Below are positions 19,547 to 29,206 of a stretch of DNA of 47,883 nucleotides, in pieces. The notes below the pieces were generated by a model. It had not been told where the DNA came from. It was given only the letters and a program-made list of their open reading frames with translations, and ran no database searches. The position numbers and the translations under genes were made by a program. Every line of letters starts with the position of its first letter. Within the stretch, counting starts at the first letter, position 1. This stretch comes from Chara braunii (Eukaryota; Streptophyta; Charophyceae; Charales; Characeae): positions 816,171 to 864,053 of the forward strand of contig BFEA01000020.1 in the NCBI GenBank assembly GCA_003427395.1. Direction: 5' to 3'.

Positions 19547-19564
19547 TCCCCGGCAACGGCGTCA
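19547..19564 (-). promoter_or_regulatory. Primer-binding site of element 1 (tRNA-Asp type)
   Basis: Minus-strand TGACGCCGTTGCCGGGGA differs by one base from TGGCGCCGTTGCCGGGGA, the complement of the plant tRNA-Asp 3' end used by Athila/Tat elements. Four bases (AAAA) separate it from the LTR end ...GTGCGACA. Confidence 0.8.
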
Positions 19565-19756
19565 TTTTTGTCGCACTTTTTCTAGTCGGTCCACATCGGG
19601 CGACCGGAAAGCCAACAGGCTGTCACGCAGAATTTTGTATGTGTTTGCAATAAATAAAATAAATTAAATAATGCAAATCCATTCCTGTTGTGAGCGTTCG
19701 GCTTCGAGCGAGACCCTTCAATTGCCGTCTTCGCCGGTCCCCGGTTTTATGAATCT

Positions 19757-19762
19757 TTTATT
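19757..19762 (-). promoter_or_regulatory. Candidate poly(A) signal AATAAA in LTR-B
   Basis: Minus-strand AATAAA at the position equivalent to 2873-2878 and 39143-39148. Confidence 0.3.
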
Positions 19763-20037
19763 TTGATTCGGAACAGCAGAAAATTATGCAAGTAATAATC
19801 ATAAAATTATGGGGTGCTATGCATGCATCAATTATGTCAATCTGATTTTGAGAACTGCGACAAAACATCAACGCAGACAATCATCAAGCAAGAACAATGC
19901 AGAAAATAAAACTGACTGACTCGAGCAAAGTCATGGGCGATTGAGTGAGGGAAGAATTAGAACTCATAATAATCTTATAAAATATACATAAATGATTGTG
20001 GTGAACACCTCTCAAGAGTCCTCACTCATCCCCCTGG

Positions 20038-20711
20038 TCAGTCTCTCTCAATCTCTCTTTTCACTGATCTTCTCTGGTGTCGTGACCCACGCCCAGGTAC
20101 ATTCTCAGACAGGGGCTTGATGAGAAAATGTCATCTGTAGCCAGCAAGCTCTGAGCACGACCATCCAAGGCACATGACACGGTAATTAACCATGGAGCAA
20201 AACTCCTCCCACAAAGTAGGCAGTCCGTCCATTGAAAAGACTCCTCCTCTGAGGTAGGGATACTCGGTGGGCTCTGTCAGCGCCTCAACGTCGATCACTG
20301 CTGGAGAGATGTACCTCTTTGCCAATCCAATCACGTCCAGCCAACTCGTGCCATCCGTGAGAAGAGAAGAGACTGGAGGCCTAGGATAGTCAGTATAAAG
20401 CATCGGCCCGAAGCTGCGGATCAACGTGGTGCCACTCTCATCGAGCTCCCTCTCTCTCTGCTCAAGGTATTCAGTGGCTGAGATCCAGACTGCATCAAAA
20501 AGTTCATGAGTCTCCTTGCCCTTCTTCAGGTAAGGCCTCAGATCGTGGACAGTGCCATCAGCAAAACTGGTCTGACAATAAAGATTGACAGATCTCCTTG
20601 TCTGAAACCAATGGTACCACCATACTGATAACGGAATGCCTCCTTGCATGAAATCTGATTGAGATTGGTCAGCACTGACTCGCAAACTCGAAAGGACTCG
20701 ACTGTACTTAT
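20038..20711 (-). pseudogene. L1 (copy B), start lost and frame broken
   Basis: The ATG of copies A and C is ATA here (20709-20711). A one-base deletion near 20576 shifts the N-terminal part, and a TGA at 20131-20133 removes the last 31 codons kept in A and C. Between these the frame is open for 184 codons and shows TVHDLRPYLKKGKETHELFD, a charged helix, DYPRPPV, GTSWLDVIGLAKRYI and a Cys/Trp-containing tail (MCLGWSCSELAGYR). The middle matches the a/b/c family order. Confidence 0.6.
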
Positions 20712-20773
20712 GGGTAGATTAGCCGGTGCAGATTGACTAGATGATCACTGATAAATGATCAATGAGAACTGAA

Positions 20774-20865
20774 GGTTGATAACTGATTGCCGATTAATTG
20801 ATTGGTGATAACTGATTGCTGATGACTGATTGCCGATGACTGATTGCTGGTGACTGATTGCTGCT
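20774..20865 (+). repeat. 14-bp minisatellite, copy B
   Basis: Equivalent of 3886-3992, with about one unit fewer. Confidence 0.75.
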
Positions 20866-21094
20866 TCTTAATGCTGGTTAGGAGACTGAATGATTGCAGA
20901 CCAGAAAACTTAGTAGTTGCTGATAAAAAAAACTGTGACTGCTGCTCTGGAAATTTATAGCTTGCTGCTCCGGAAATTGATTGCTTGTTATTCTAAAGAC
21001 TAATTGCTTGCTAATGAATGACCGTTGTCGTTTGAATTGGCTGTTTGCTGATTAAACAGAGATTGAATGGTGACTGAATCCACAGTTAAATGTC

Positions 21095-21233
21095 GTTCTG
21101 AGCACCGTCCTAAGCACTGTTCTGAATGCAATCCCAAGTACAGTCCTGAGAACGGTTCTGAGTACAGTTCCAAGTACAGTTCTAAGTACTGTCCCGAGTA
21201 CGGTTCCGAGTATAGTTCACAGTACAGTTCTGG
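21095..21233 (+). repeat. 12-bp minisatellite, copy B
   Basis: Equivalent of 4223-4360, with the same number of units within a base or two. Confidence 0.8.
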
Positions 21234-21266
21234 TTACTGAACACTGCTCTTGACATCCACCGAATG

Positions 21267-21736
21267 TCATTCGATACACGAGACGCAGCCTGATACACTG
21301 AATTTGTGAATTTCCGTGTCTTCGCACCGCAAGAGGAGCTGTATACAGCTGCGGTCTAGATGCAGGTAAAGCTCTGGAAATGGTAGTTCGTTCGCTACTG
21401 GCTCATGCGAGTTTTGCCCTGGCCTGTTCCACACTTTCCAGCGACGAGCCGATAATGTGCATTTTACCGTTGAGTCCGTAAAAGTAAACTACATACTCGA
21501 TGTACTTCTTCTCCCCGACCATTTTGACCGCGAACTCCCTCTGAGTTAGTCTGTGAAACTCCATATTCTTACATGCATTGTCATCCCAATTTCTGTGTTT
21601 TTCCAGGACAGTTGTGTTTTTCACTACGAAGATCTCCTCTTCTTTCATGGCTCCTCTCACGTCCAGGCCACACAGCAAGCTCTACGGCCAGAAACTGATA
21701 GCTATCCCCAAACCTGGAGTAGTTGGCATGATTCAT
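21267..21736 (-). pseudogene. L2 (copy B), frame-broken
   Basis: This is the only copy with an ATG at the presumed start (21736; GTG in A and C). The middle frame 21403-21678 is open with GAMKEEEIFVVKNTTVLEKH, EFAVKMVGEKKYIEYVVYF and YGLNGKMHIIGSSLES. The N-terminal and C-terminal pieces lie in other frames, as in copies A and C. No known family is recognised. Confidence 0.4.
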
Positions 21737-22251
21737 GGTGTTCAACAATTACTACTAATTCCTCGGGAGCGTTATATACCACCATCCCTAAGAAGTGTTG
21801 GAGCGTGGATCGGTTGGCTAAATAACAGTGCAACTGTTTGTAGCTCCGATGAGAGTTCTGCATTCTTTCACCGACCAGAGGCGACTAAGTTTCTTTCTTT
21901 CAAAAGTGGGCACTAATGAAAGCTCGCCCCACAAGATTGGAGATAATACTAGTCATGACCTTTTCACGAAAACTATTCGAATCCAGGTAATGGCGTATAA
22001 ACTTTCCATCCAGCTAGTGGCCGTAGATGATCGACTTAACAAAATCAAATAAAATTTTCCGCCCCTTTTGCATAAAGTATGTCATAGATAGTCAGACATG
22101 ATATGTATACAGCAAAGAGCAACGCTTGTTACTCAAGATGGTGCAGTTCTGAGTATCACACGTAGCTCAGGAGTGGGTTAAAGCTCCTGATCTGCTGTAA
22201 CTTCCACATCATATGGTATTGCTCAGACTAGCTTTTCTGACTGTATATCGC

Positions 22252-24679
22252 TTGGGAACGTAAGAGTATTGCCTTCAGCTCATGTGAAAGTACCAATGAT
22301 TCCCTCAGGATTCCCCTTCTGTCTGATGTGATGTGGGGCATGGGTGTTTTAGTGTCCTTCAGAGACAAAACGCCGGACTCGATTAATTATCAACCTCGAA
22401 TTGACGCCCAAACAGTTTAGGTTGCGTATTTTCTCAGATAGTAAAGTGAGTTCCTGTTGGAGCGAAACCACTAGGAGGGCAACGAGTGGACCCAAGCACA
22501 GGTCTGGATAGGGTGTCCTCAACCGTCACGTTGCATTCAAACGTGGCTCTAGACAGAATACAGATTATGAACAGTGCCCCTCTTCCACAGTAGTAAGGTG
22601 AATAAGGGTCCGATTAGACCTGTGATGTTTAATGCCGCTTGGGTGCTGCGGCCTACCGCTACTAAGAGGCTTATGGGTACTTGCAGTTTGTCAGACCACA
22701 CTCACATGTCGGAAGAAGCTATCAACAGGGCTCAAACGAGTCTTTCCAAACGACTAGTACTCTCAGATGCCCACTTTAGCCAGTAGATTGGTTCGTGCAT
22801 ACAGTATAGGGTAACTCATAGTCATCAGACAAACCCAACACCGATATCCCGCAAAATCGCTGCTCATCGTGCTGCGAGCTAGAGACTGCACGGATCACGA
22901 TTCTCGCTCAGTAGCCCTTGAGCAAACAGGCGGTCCGGATCTTACAAGTCCTAGGTCCAGGACATGTTGAGTGCAATATCGACTAAGTAGTGTAAATGAG
23001 CTTCGATTCGTCAGTCCCAACGTGAAGGTTACCCAGTGGCTGGACGATCAGGAGCTGTTCCAATCGGAGAACTGATCACCTTACGACTGAACAGTCTGAC
23101 GTGATCCCAGACACAGAGTCTCGCCTGGCTGGGATTATGACCTTAACTCGTGGTGTATTTGACCAGCAAGTCAAGTAAGTAGTGACAGCCTACTGTCGTG
23201 AGCATGATTGATTGCAGAGGTGTCACAAGCACAACTGATTGCAGAGGTGTCACTTATGAGTAACTTTGTCTGCAGAAAAGGGAAAGAAAATCCCAGCGGG
23301 TCATTAACACAGCTTCAGCCAGACACATAATGAGAAGTCTGATTTCCACTAAATTGCCAAAACGCTGCTCACACAAAATCATCCGAAGACGTCTCATCAC
23401 ACATGTCACTTCCGTACACCGCTTTAATTTGCGAGGAAACGCATTTTCAACCGTTTTACCGTTCTTCCTTTGCTCATATGAACTGAAACAGGAACACTGC
23501 CTAATCGACGAACAGACCCCAAGATAACTGAGTAACTAATCTCCGTCAAGCAAATACTTGACCAACATATAAGCAACTCTCTTTAGCATCACCCCCCTTT
23601 TACTCATTGAACAACGGCATAGTGGAACAAGCACTAAGAGGACAGGTTGTCACTGCCGTTAAACTTTCGGTATCGCAAAAAGGAAAAAAAAAAAAGATCT
23701 TAACAAAATACGAGAAAAGAGAATGATAATCAGCACCCATACACGAGAGGGGTTCTACACATGATCAAAGACAAACTGATGGATCTCACCCTCGTCTCGT
23801 GTGTCACAGTCGTTTCAAAAGACAACTCACCATTTTCTCCCCAGCGTTTTAATAAGCACAGGGACAGTTATTAAAGGTTTTTCTAAGAACGCTTAGTCCA
23901 GGCCACTTATTAGCGACCCCATCAAGCCCTCAGCCTAGTTTCAATCAATGAGCTCGCTGATCAATAATCATTTCTCCCCATCCATATCCTTGTGGATAAC
24001 TCTTGATAGTCAGTGACCTACCGAAGCGTGATCAGACTGAAGGCTGACTGTCATCAATGAAGATAGCGACGATTAGCGACTCTGCTCAGATATGCACACT
24101 GCACGTAATACGAGTAAACTCAGAGTTCCCTCAATGGCTTCACACCCGCCACTCACAAAGAAGAGTGAAAAGAACGGCTGAGGTAGGACGAGGATCAAGA
24201 ATAGAGATCACCCAACGTCAAGATTGAGGCACATCAGGCTAAAGAGCAGACAACATCAGAAGGAGGCGTTTATCAAGCCTTCTGTTCTCGGAGTTGTCAC
24301 TCAGTGCAGTCACATGGAACAAAACACGCGATGCAGCCACACAAAAACATGCACTCAAAGTAGTCATATGGAGTAGACATTCAATGCAGCCTTATAGAAT
24401 AGGCACTTCAATGCAGCCTCGCGGCATAGCACGGTACAGTCACACGATGCGATCACATGGCACAGGACACACGAACGCAAAGGTTGTTCGTCTCTTTGAC
24501 CTTGCCATGTGATCAGCCAGACCTCTCAACACAGAGGAATACGACCAATCGACAGCGCCAACAACAATATTATCCAACCGCCTTAGTCTTGCTAATCCCC
24601 TTAGAATAGTAGTCCATACGTTGGATTTTTTTCACGACCTGCACATTTTCAGTTATTGCTATGAGTCGGGGCTTCTCCC
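22252..24679. other. 2.43-kb block in LTR-B, absent from LTR-A
   Basis: It is present in LTR-C (41654-44108) at about 95% identity by eye and missing in LTR-A. Its edges read TATATCGC|TTGGG and CTCCC|CCTTGTTTACC, without terminal repeats that would mark a separate element, so a deletion in LTR-A is the simplest view. No gene is supported: plus-strand frames at 22574-22786, 23330-23527 and 24294-24512 are short, and the last is made of a loose repeat (CAGTCACATGGAACA, AATGCAGCC). A poly(A)-like run lies near 23684. Confidence 0.65.
23202..23255 (+). repeat. 27-bp tandem repeat, two units
   Basis: Units of the GCATGACTGATTGCAGAGG type. The equivalent in LTR-C has three units (42604-42684). Confidence 0.8.
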
Positions 24680-24710
24680 CCTTGTTTACCTACTCACGCA
24701 ATCCACTGCA

Positions 24711-24897
24711 AGATTGACCCTTGTCATGATAAAAACATAACCGGTTAACAACGACCAATCATCCTAATTAACCAAGACAAAAGAGAGAAAAGAACCGAAA
24801 ATTNAGATTGACCCTTGTCATGATAAAAACATAACCGGTTAACAACGACCAATCATCCTAATTAACCAAGACAAAAGAGAGAAAAGAACCGAAAATT
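24711..24897 (+). repeat. 93-bp exact direct duplication across a single N
   Basis: 24711-24803 and 24805-24897 are identical and are separated only by N at 24804. LTR-A and LTR-C have the sequence once. This is most likely two contig ends joined without merging their overlap. Confidence 0.8.
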
Positions 24898-25923
24898 AAT
24901 AAGTCAGAAGAAGTTATCTCGCAATAGTCACTATCTTATCTGAGAATTTTTTACCAGAGCAACCACGGTGAAGCGCATCAGCAGCATCTGGCAATCACAA
25001 GTTGAGGGTCACTCAGAGCCAGTGTGATAGGTGGTAAGTAAAATCGTCTTCAAGGAAACGAGACTCTCTCCATCATACAAGAATGCAGAGACGCAGTTGA
25101 CGTCACCAGCGCTACTTCTCACTCACGCGTCCCGCTCACATGCACCAAGAAAGAAGAGGAGGTGTCCGATATTGAGCACCCTCTCTTAATTTGTGATTGA
25201 CATAATCAAGTGGCTGGGCAACTCTCTCGGCACACATCAGAGTCTCTTCGGAAGTTCTCCACGATAATCGCCTCATAAAAATGACTCCCCGAGGGTTGTC
25301 TGGTCAGCGCATAGAAAGATGAAAAAACACGCTGAACCCCGTAGCTCAAGAGACGAGCAACGTTGACCTCTCAATCACCTCTCACGCCCTTGTTGCCTGC
25401 CTCACGCCACTTTCACTAGTACGCCACTCATTACAATCATGTCTCAAGCTAGTTGCTTACTGCAGTCCAGTTCACATCACCATCTTCCACCTGCTCACTC
25501 ATTCCGCTCTCTCCTCTTCCCTCCTTTTCTCGTTCTGTCTGACTGCCCCGCGTGCCCCGGGCATACTGTCAACTCTCACGCACATACCTTTCGTTGACCG
25601 CCCTCTTGCACCCTCTCTTGCTGCGCCACGTGTCGAACAAGTATATGTCCCCCCCGCGCCGTCCTACTACACTTGCCTTGGCCTTTCCGTTTATCAAAAC
25701 AGCCTCCTGTTGACCTCTTACCGCCGCGCGCTCACACGTGTTCTTTCCCTCTGCCTTGTCTCTCTCCCGTTCCGCGGCCTCTGGGCGCCAACTGACGAGA
25801 GCTGGCCTCGGGTCCTCATTCCACTGGGTCTGCCGACCGGTGATGCTTCTTGATCTCCCCTGGTCTGTTCCAAGACCTGAGGTCAGTCTCTCGATCTGCG
25901 TCGCTCATCTCACTTTCCCCCCC
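24898..25923. other. LTR-B body without a supported gene
   Basis: Homologous to 5470-6520 and 44230-45255. It contains a plus-strand open stretch antisense to the C-terminal side of L3 that is interrupted here by TGA codons. Confidence 0.55.
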
Positions 25924-26243
25924 TGATTCTCTATCCTGGTGGACCTGTTCCAGGTCTGCCATGTCCATCGAGGTCTCGGGTTAGTCCGCATCTCTCCTTC
26001 TCTTGCTCCCTCTACGTTGATATTCAGTACCAACTCATCTCCACCGTCATAGTTGAGTATGACGGTAATCCAGGGCCCTNTCCGCATCTCTCCTTCTCTT
26101 GCTCCCTCTACGTTGATATTCAGTACCAACTCATCTCCACCGTCATAGTTGAGTATGACGGTAATCCAGGGCCCTTCCCCGGACACAGGTTTCCAGCGGG
26201 CCTGGTGATACCAGTNCCCNGGCATGTACCCATGNNGTNCCAT
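25924..26243 (-). pseudogene. L3 (copy B), deleted and duplicated
   Basis: It starts at the same ATG as copy A (26241-26243). It keeps WITVILNYDGGDELVLNINV, but the part encoding the first strand and turn appears twice because of the 95-bp duplication at the N at 26080, and about 125 bp present in A and C (between GAGGTCTC and GGGTTAGTCC) is missing at about 25978. The duplication is probably an assembly error; the deletion may be real. Confidence 0.5.
25985..26175 (+). repeat. 95-bp exact direct duplication across a single N
   Basis: 25985-26079 equals 26081-26175, with N at 26080 between them. The other two LTR copies have one occurrence. This is probably an unmerged contig overlap, as at 24804. 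Confidence 0.8.
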
Positions 26244-26528
26244 AGTCAGANTCAGTACTATGACNTCCACGCAACACTAANCCGTCCACACGGAATAGTA
26301 CACTAACAGGCAATACACACACAGGCCTGTAGCTTGCTATAGCCGCAACCACCACCCAGCAAACCTCAGTTTCCGGCACGCAGAGCACGCTGAGAGCGAT
26401 CCTNTGTCCAGCANAGCACGTCCCCANCTCTGAGGTTGTCCCAGCAGAGCNCTACGATGAAACTCAAACCCCNAGAGNAGCAACTGTGCCTGGCATTCAN
26501 GACGTGCCTAACACTCGNCTCCGTCACT

Positions 26529-26538
26529 CTTTTATAGG
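26529..26538 (-). promoter_or_regulatory. TATA box of the LTR promoter (copy B)
   Basis: Minus-strand CCTATAAAAG in the same context as in LTR-A. As LTR-B is the 5' LTR of element 1, this is the box that would drive its genomic RNA. Confidence 0.5.
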
Positions 26539-27104
26539 CTTGTTGCCCGCCAGTGTCCCTGTGCTCTAAACGGTAGGTTCTGCCAAGATGTTTTCCCGAA
26601 GGGTAAGGACAAATTCAGAATTAGAGAGAAAATTAATTAACTCCCGAAGTTATTTCCAGTTTGGACCCTAACTGTCACGCGGAGTGTCATTCCAGCACCG
26701 TTCACGATTACTGCCAAAGACTCAGACCGTCGGTCCCATAACGGGATACCGATTGGTGGTTCTTTCTCTTTAAAGCCTACAATTAGGACTACAGTATCCG
26801 GGTGTCTGCGTCCGATGGCAAGAAGGGGGCTTATGACCCTCCATGAAGGGGGTGATAAGCTTCCTACCAATGCGGCCGAGGGTCGCCCTTCTTTTGGGGC
26901 CCGACCGCCCATTGCTCCAAATTCGGACCGTTGGCTCTCCTGTGAAGTGACAAGCTAAAAGGTAACTGAATCGGACAAATGAGCGAAAAGAAAACTAAGT
27001 AATAATAGAGGAAACGAAAATATGTCGTTTCTAAATTCCGTCGCGCAGCAGCCTTGCGCGAACGGCAATACGAGTCCACACANAAATCTAAAGCCCGACT
27101 TCCA

Positions 27105-27146
27105 ATCTTTTCCCTCTCTTTCCCCCTTTTGTTATTTTTCTCTCTT
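27105..27146 (-). other. Candidate polypurine tract of element 2
   Basis: Equivalent of 7683-7727: purine-rich on the minus strand with the AAAGGGGGAAAGAGAGGG core, followed by TGGAAGTC at the inferred LTR start. Confidence 0.45.
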
Positions 27147-27349
27147 GAGTCATTTCTGTATCTGCCCCCTTAACCTGGCCACCAGGGTCTCACCGCGAGG
27201 CTCGGACGAACAAGTCTAGCGCAGGCGATATACAAGGGTCAGTAAAATCCAGACCATGAGATCGCAGTTACGGTCCGAAAACCCGAATCGGCGGCCCCTT
27301 TTCCTACGAAATGACAGATCGACAGGCGAAAAAACCAAAAATTGGAAAT

Positions 27350-27351
<2 letters not shown>

Positions 27352-27423
<72 letters not shown>
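27352..27423 (+). repeat. Pure (AAT)24 microsatellite
   Basis: Seventy-two bases of uninterrupted AAT. The equivalent in the first unit is a short interrupted run (7929-7957), so the tract expanded or contracted after duplication. Frames reading poly-Asn, poly-Ile or poly-Leu across it are artefacts. Confidence 0.95.
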
Positions 27424-27425
<2 letters not shown>

Positions 27426-27513
27426 CGACAATTCAAAATTGGAAAGGGAACCATAGCATCACAGCGGCCGGAGGCCACCGGATTTCCCCAAACGTAAGAA
27501 AACGAGTTTTGAT

Positions 27514-27898
27514 CCGACATCTTATTCTCCCCTTTTCGACAGCGATTGCACCTAACCCATAACTTGGCAGAAGGTCACTTGGCGCGCTGTATAAAAGATT
27601 GCGCCAGTCCTCTCACCTCCGCGTCCTAGGGCGAACACGGCGGCTACCACGGCCATAGGCCGGTTGTGCTCTGCTGTACAACAGGGCGCCGAGCCTGCGT
27701 GGACCAATTGAAAGCCCTGTGGCGCACCCCTTTTGCTGAGGGCTACACTACCGGGGCCGGTCCGCGCCGAGGATAATCCACGCACCAGACCTAAACAGCA
27801 CGAGATGAGCCTAGGGATCAGTCTGTCGCAGCAAGGGACTGGCACTTAGTGGGGAACTGGTACACAATGGAGGGTCGGGACATCGTGCCCCCCGACAT
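27514..27898. other. Segment inverted relative to the first unit
   Basis: Reverse complement of 8030-8344 plus about 70 extra bases, inside otherwise collinear flanks. In this orientation it carries a plus-strand TATAAAA at 27590-27596, facing the antisense ORF at 28380; in the first unit the same site faces the other way and has lost the TATA match. About 100 bp after it (27899-27995), including a CCCAGCG/CGCTGGG hairpin, has no counterpart in the first unit. Confidence 0.75.
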
Positions 27899-28379
27899 AA
27901 TACCAAACCCCCACCCAGCGTCCCCGCTGGGTCGAAATGGATCACGCTTCCAATATATAACCAGCGAAAGTAGCAACATTCTCATTCGCTCCTATTCGAG
28001 ACTCTCTGTGTAGCCCAAGCCGTGGTTCCGTGTAGCCAGTTTTCTGTTTTTGTCTCAACGCCCACTCTTTCTCCCGGCGTTCGCTCTCTTTCCCAATGGT
28101 CATTCTTTTCCTCTACACTAGCCTTCTTCTTCGGCTCACCTTTCTTATCAGCCTCGCCTTTCCTCTCTGCGCTCGCCTTCTCTTTCGGTGTTCGCCTTCC
28201 CTCTACCACNGCAGGTTGTGGTCTTCATATTNAGTACAGTCATTTCCTNCTTTCGTTTTTCCCCCTTGCCTATCTCATCGCCNCAAACTCTCTTCATATA
28301 GTATCCCTCTAATCATAGGTCTTAGTGCTACATCCTCAGTCNCTCATCCCTCCCTTAATAACTAGACTCGATCTCCGCC

Positions 28380-28847
28380 ATGCTTGAGGCACGTCGTGGA
28401 GAGGGTAGAGGGAGAGGAGGAAGAGGAGGGAAAGCGAAGGAAGAACTGTCAGTTAGGGTTCGANGGCATTATAGCTCTGAGGAGGAGGAAGAGGAGGAAC
28501 CGCGAGGCTATGGCCGTTTAAGGCCNCACCCCCGTTACCCGTTAGGAGGGTGGTACGAGAGAACTCCATCCCCAGACAGGATAGAGTTTCTTCGCAAGNA
28601 ATTCGATGCGCNCTATGGTACGCTCAGCGCCTCTTCTCCTCCTTATATCCCTAGAGTTCCTCNTACTCCAGCNGTAAGCAAGGTCATAGTGCCTGCTCCA
28701 CACCTCTNTGTCCCATGTGCTGTCTCATCGCCCCATCACCCTAATCACTGCATTCTCTTCAGCATCTTCTCGAACTCATGGCTGTCTTTTATGTCTTGTA
28801 TAAGCGCGACTTCTTCTCTGCTCTCTGAGTCAGATTCCGGCTCATGA
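28380..28847 (+). CDS. Antisense RGG/acidic ORF (copy B, open)
   Basis: A plus-strand frame of 155 codons on the strand opposite gag-pol, between integrase and the 3' LTR. Residues 1-22 are Arg/Gly-rich (GRGRGGRGG), residues about 32-42 are acidic (SSEEEEEEE), then PRYPLGGWYERTPSPDR (about 52-69) and a helix of the RIEFLRK type. The first about 110 codons look protein-like and conserved; the remainder is Ser/Cys-rich and may be read-through past a lost exon boundary. The ATG follows a CT-rich leader. Antisense ORFs in this place are known in plant Tat-lineage elements, but I cannot link this protein to them. Confidence 0.5.
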   Translation: MLEARRGEGRGRGGRGGKAKEELSVRVRXHYSSEEEEEEEPRGYGRLRXHPRYPLGGWYERTPSPDRIEFLRKXFDAXYGTLSASSPPYIPRVPXTPXVSKVIVPAPHLXVPCAVSSPHHPNHCILFSIFSNSWLSFMSCISATSSLLSESDSGS

Positions 28848-29107
28848 AATTTCCAGTTCACTGTCCACTCCATAGCGTCNCAGGCCTCAGAGTTTGGCTT
28901 CTTTACGGCCAGNGATGCAGGTTCCTTGTGAACCAGACCGCCTGTCGGCCACCAAATAAAACTTTAAGAATGATTTTGTTTGCTTGTTTGACTTGTTCAA
29001 CTGCTAGTCTTTCACATGGAGGTTACCTTAGGTCTTAATCAGACATTTATGTCAAGGATGACCCCANTAACNAGGGTACTCACTCTGTCTGCTATGCTGG
29101 GAGTAGG

Positions 29108-29206
29108 GTANACCAAACCCTCTTTTTTGTTCCCTGGTCTGAGAGATATCTTCTAAACTTCTCACTTGATGGAGATACCAAACCCTTTTTCTTTTCTCTG
29201 GTCTGG
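29108..29206 (+). repeat. ~70-bp tandem repeat, two copies
   Basis: Equivalent of the three-unit array at 9475-9646; one unit is missing here. Confidence 0.65.

Larger units (their letters stand above)
19569..27104 (-). repeat. LTR-B, shared by both elements (~7.5 kb)
   Basis: It serves as 5' LTR of element 1 and 3' LTR of element 2. The left end TGTCGCAC is fixed by the adjacent primer site; the right end CA at 27103-27104 is inferred from the polypurine tract after it. Its length is inflated by about 190 bp through two suspected assembly duplications (24804, 26080). It contains L1, L2 and L3 remnants in sense orientation, the TATA box at 26529-26538, and the 2.43-kb block lacking in LTR-A. 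LTRs of this size are at the extreme of what I know for plant elements. Confidence 0.6.

Noticed and set aside
27216-27562. Frames reading long poly-Asn, poly-Ile or poly-Leu.
   Set aside because: They are translations of the (AAT)24 microsatellite.
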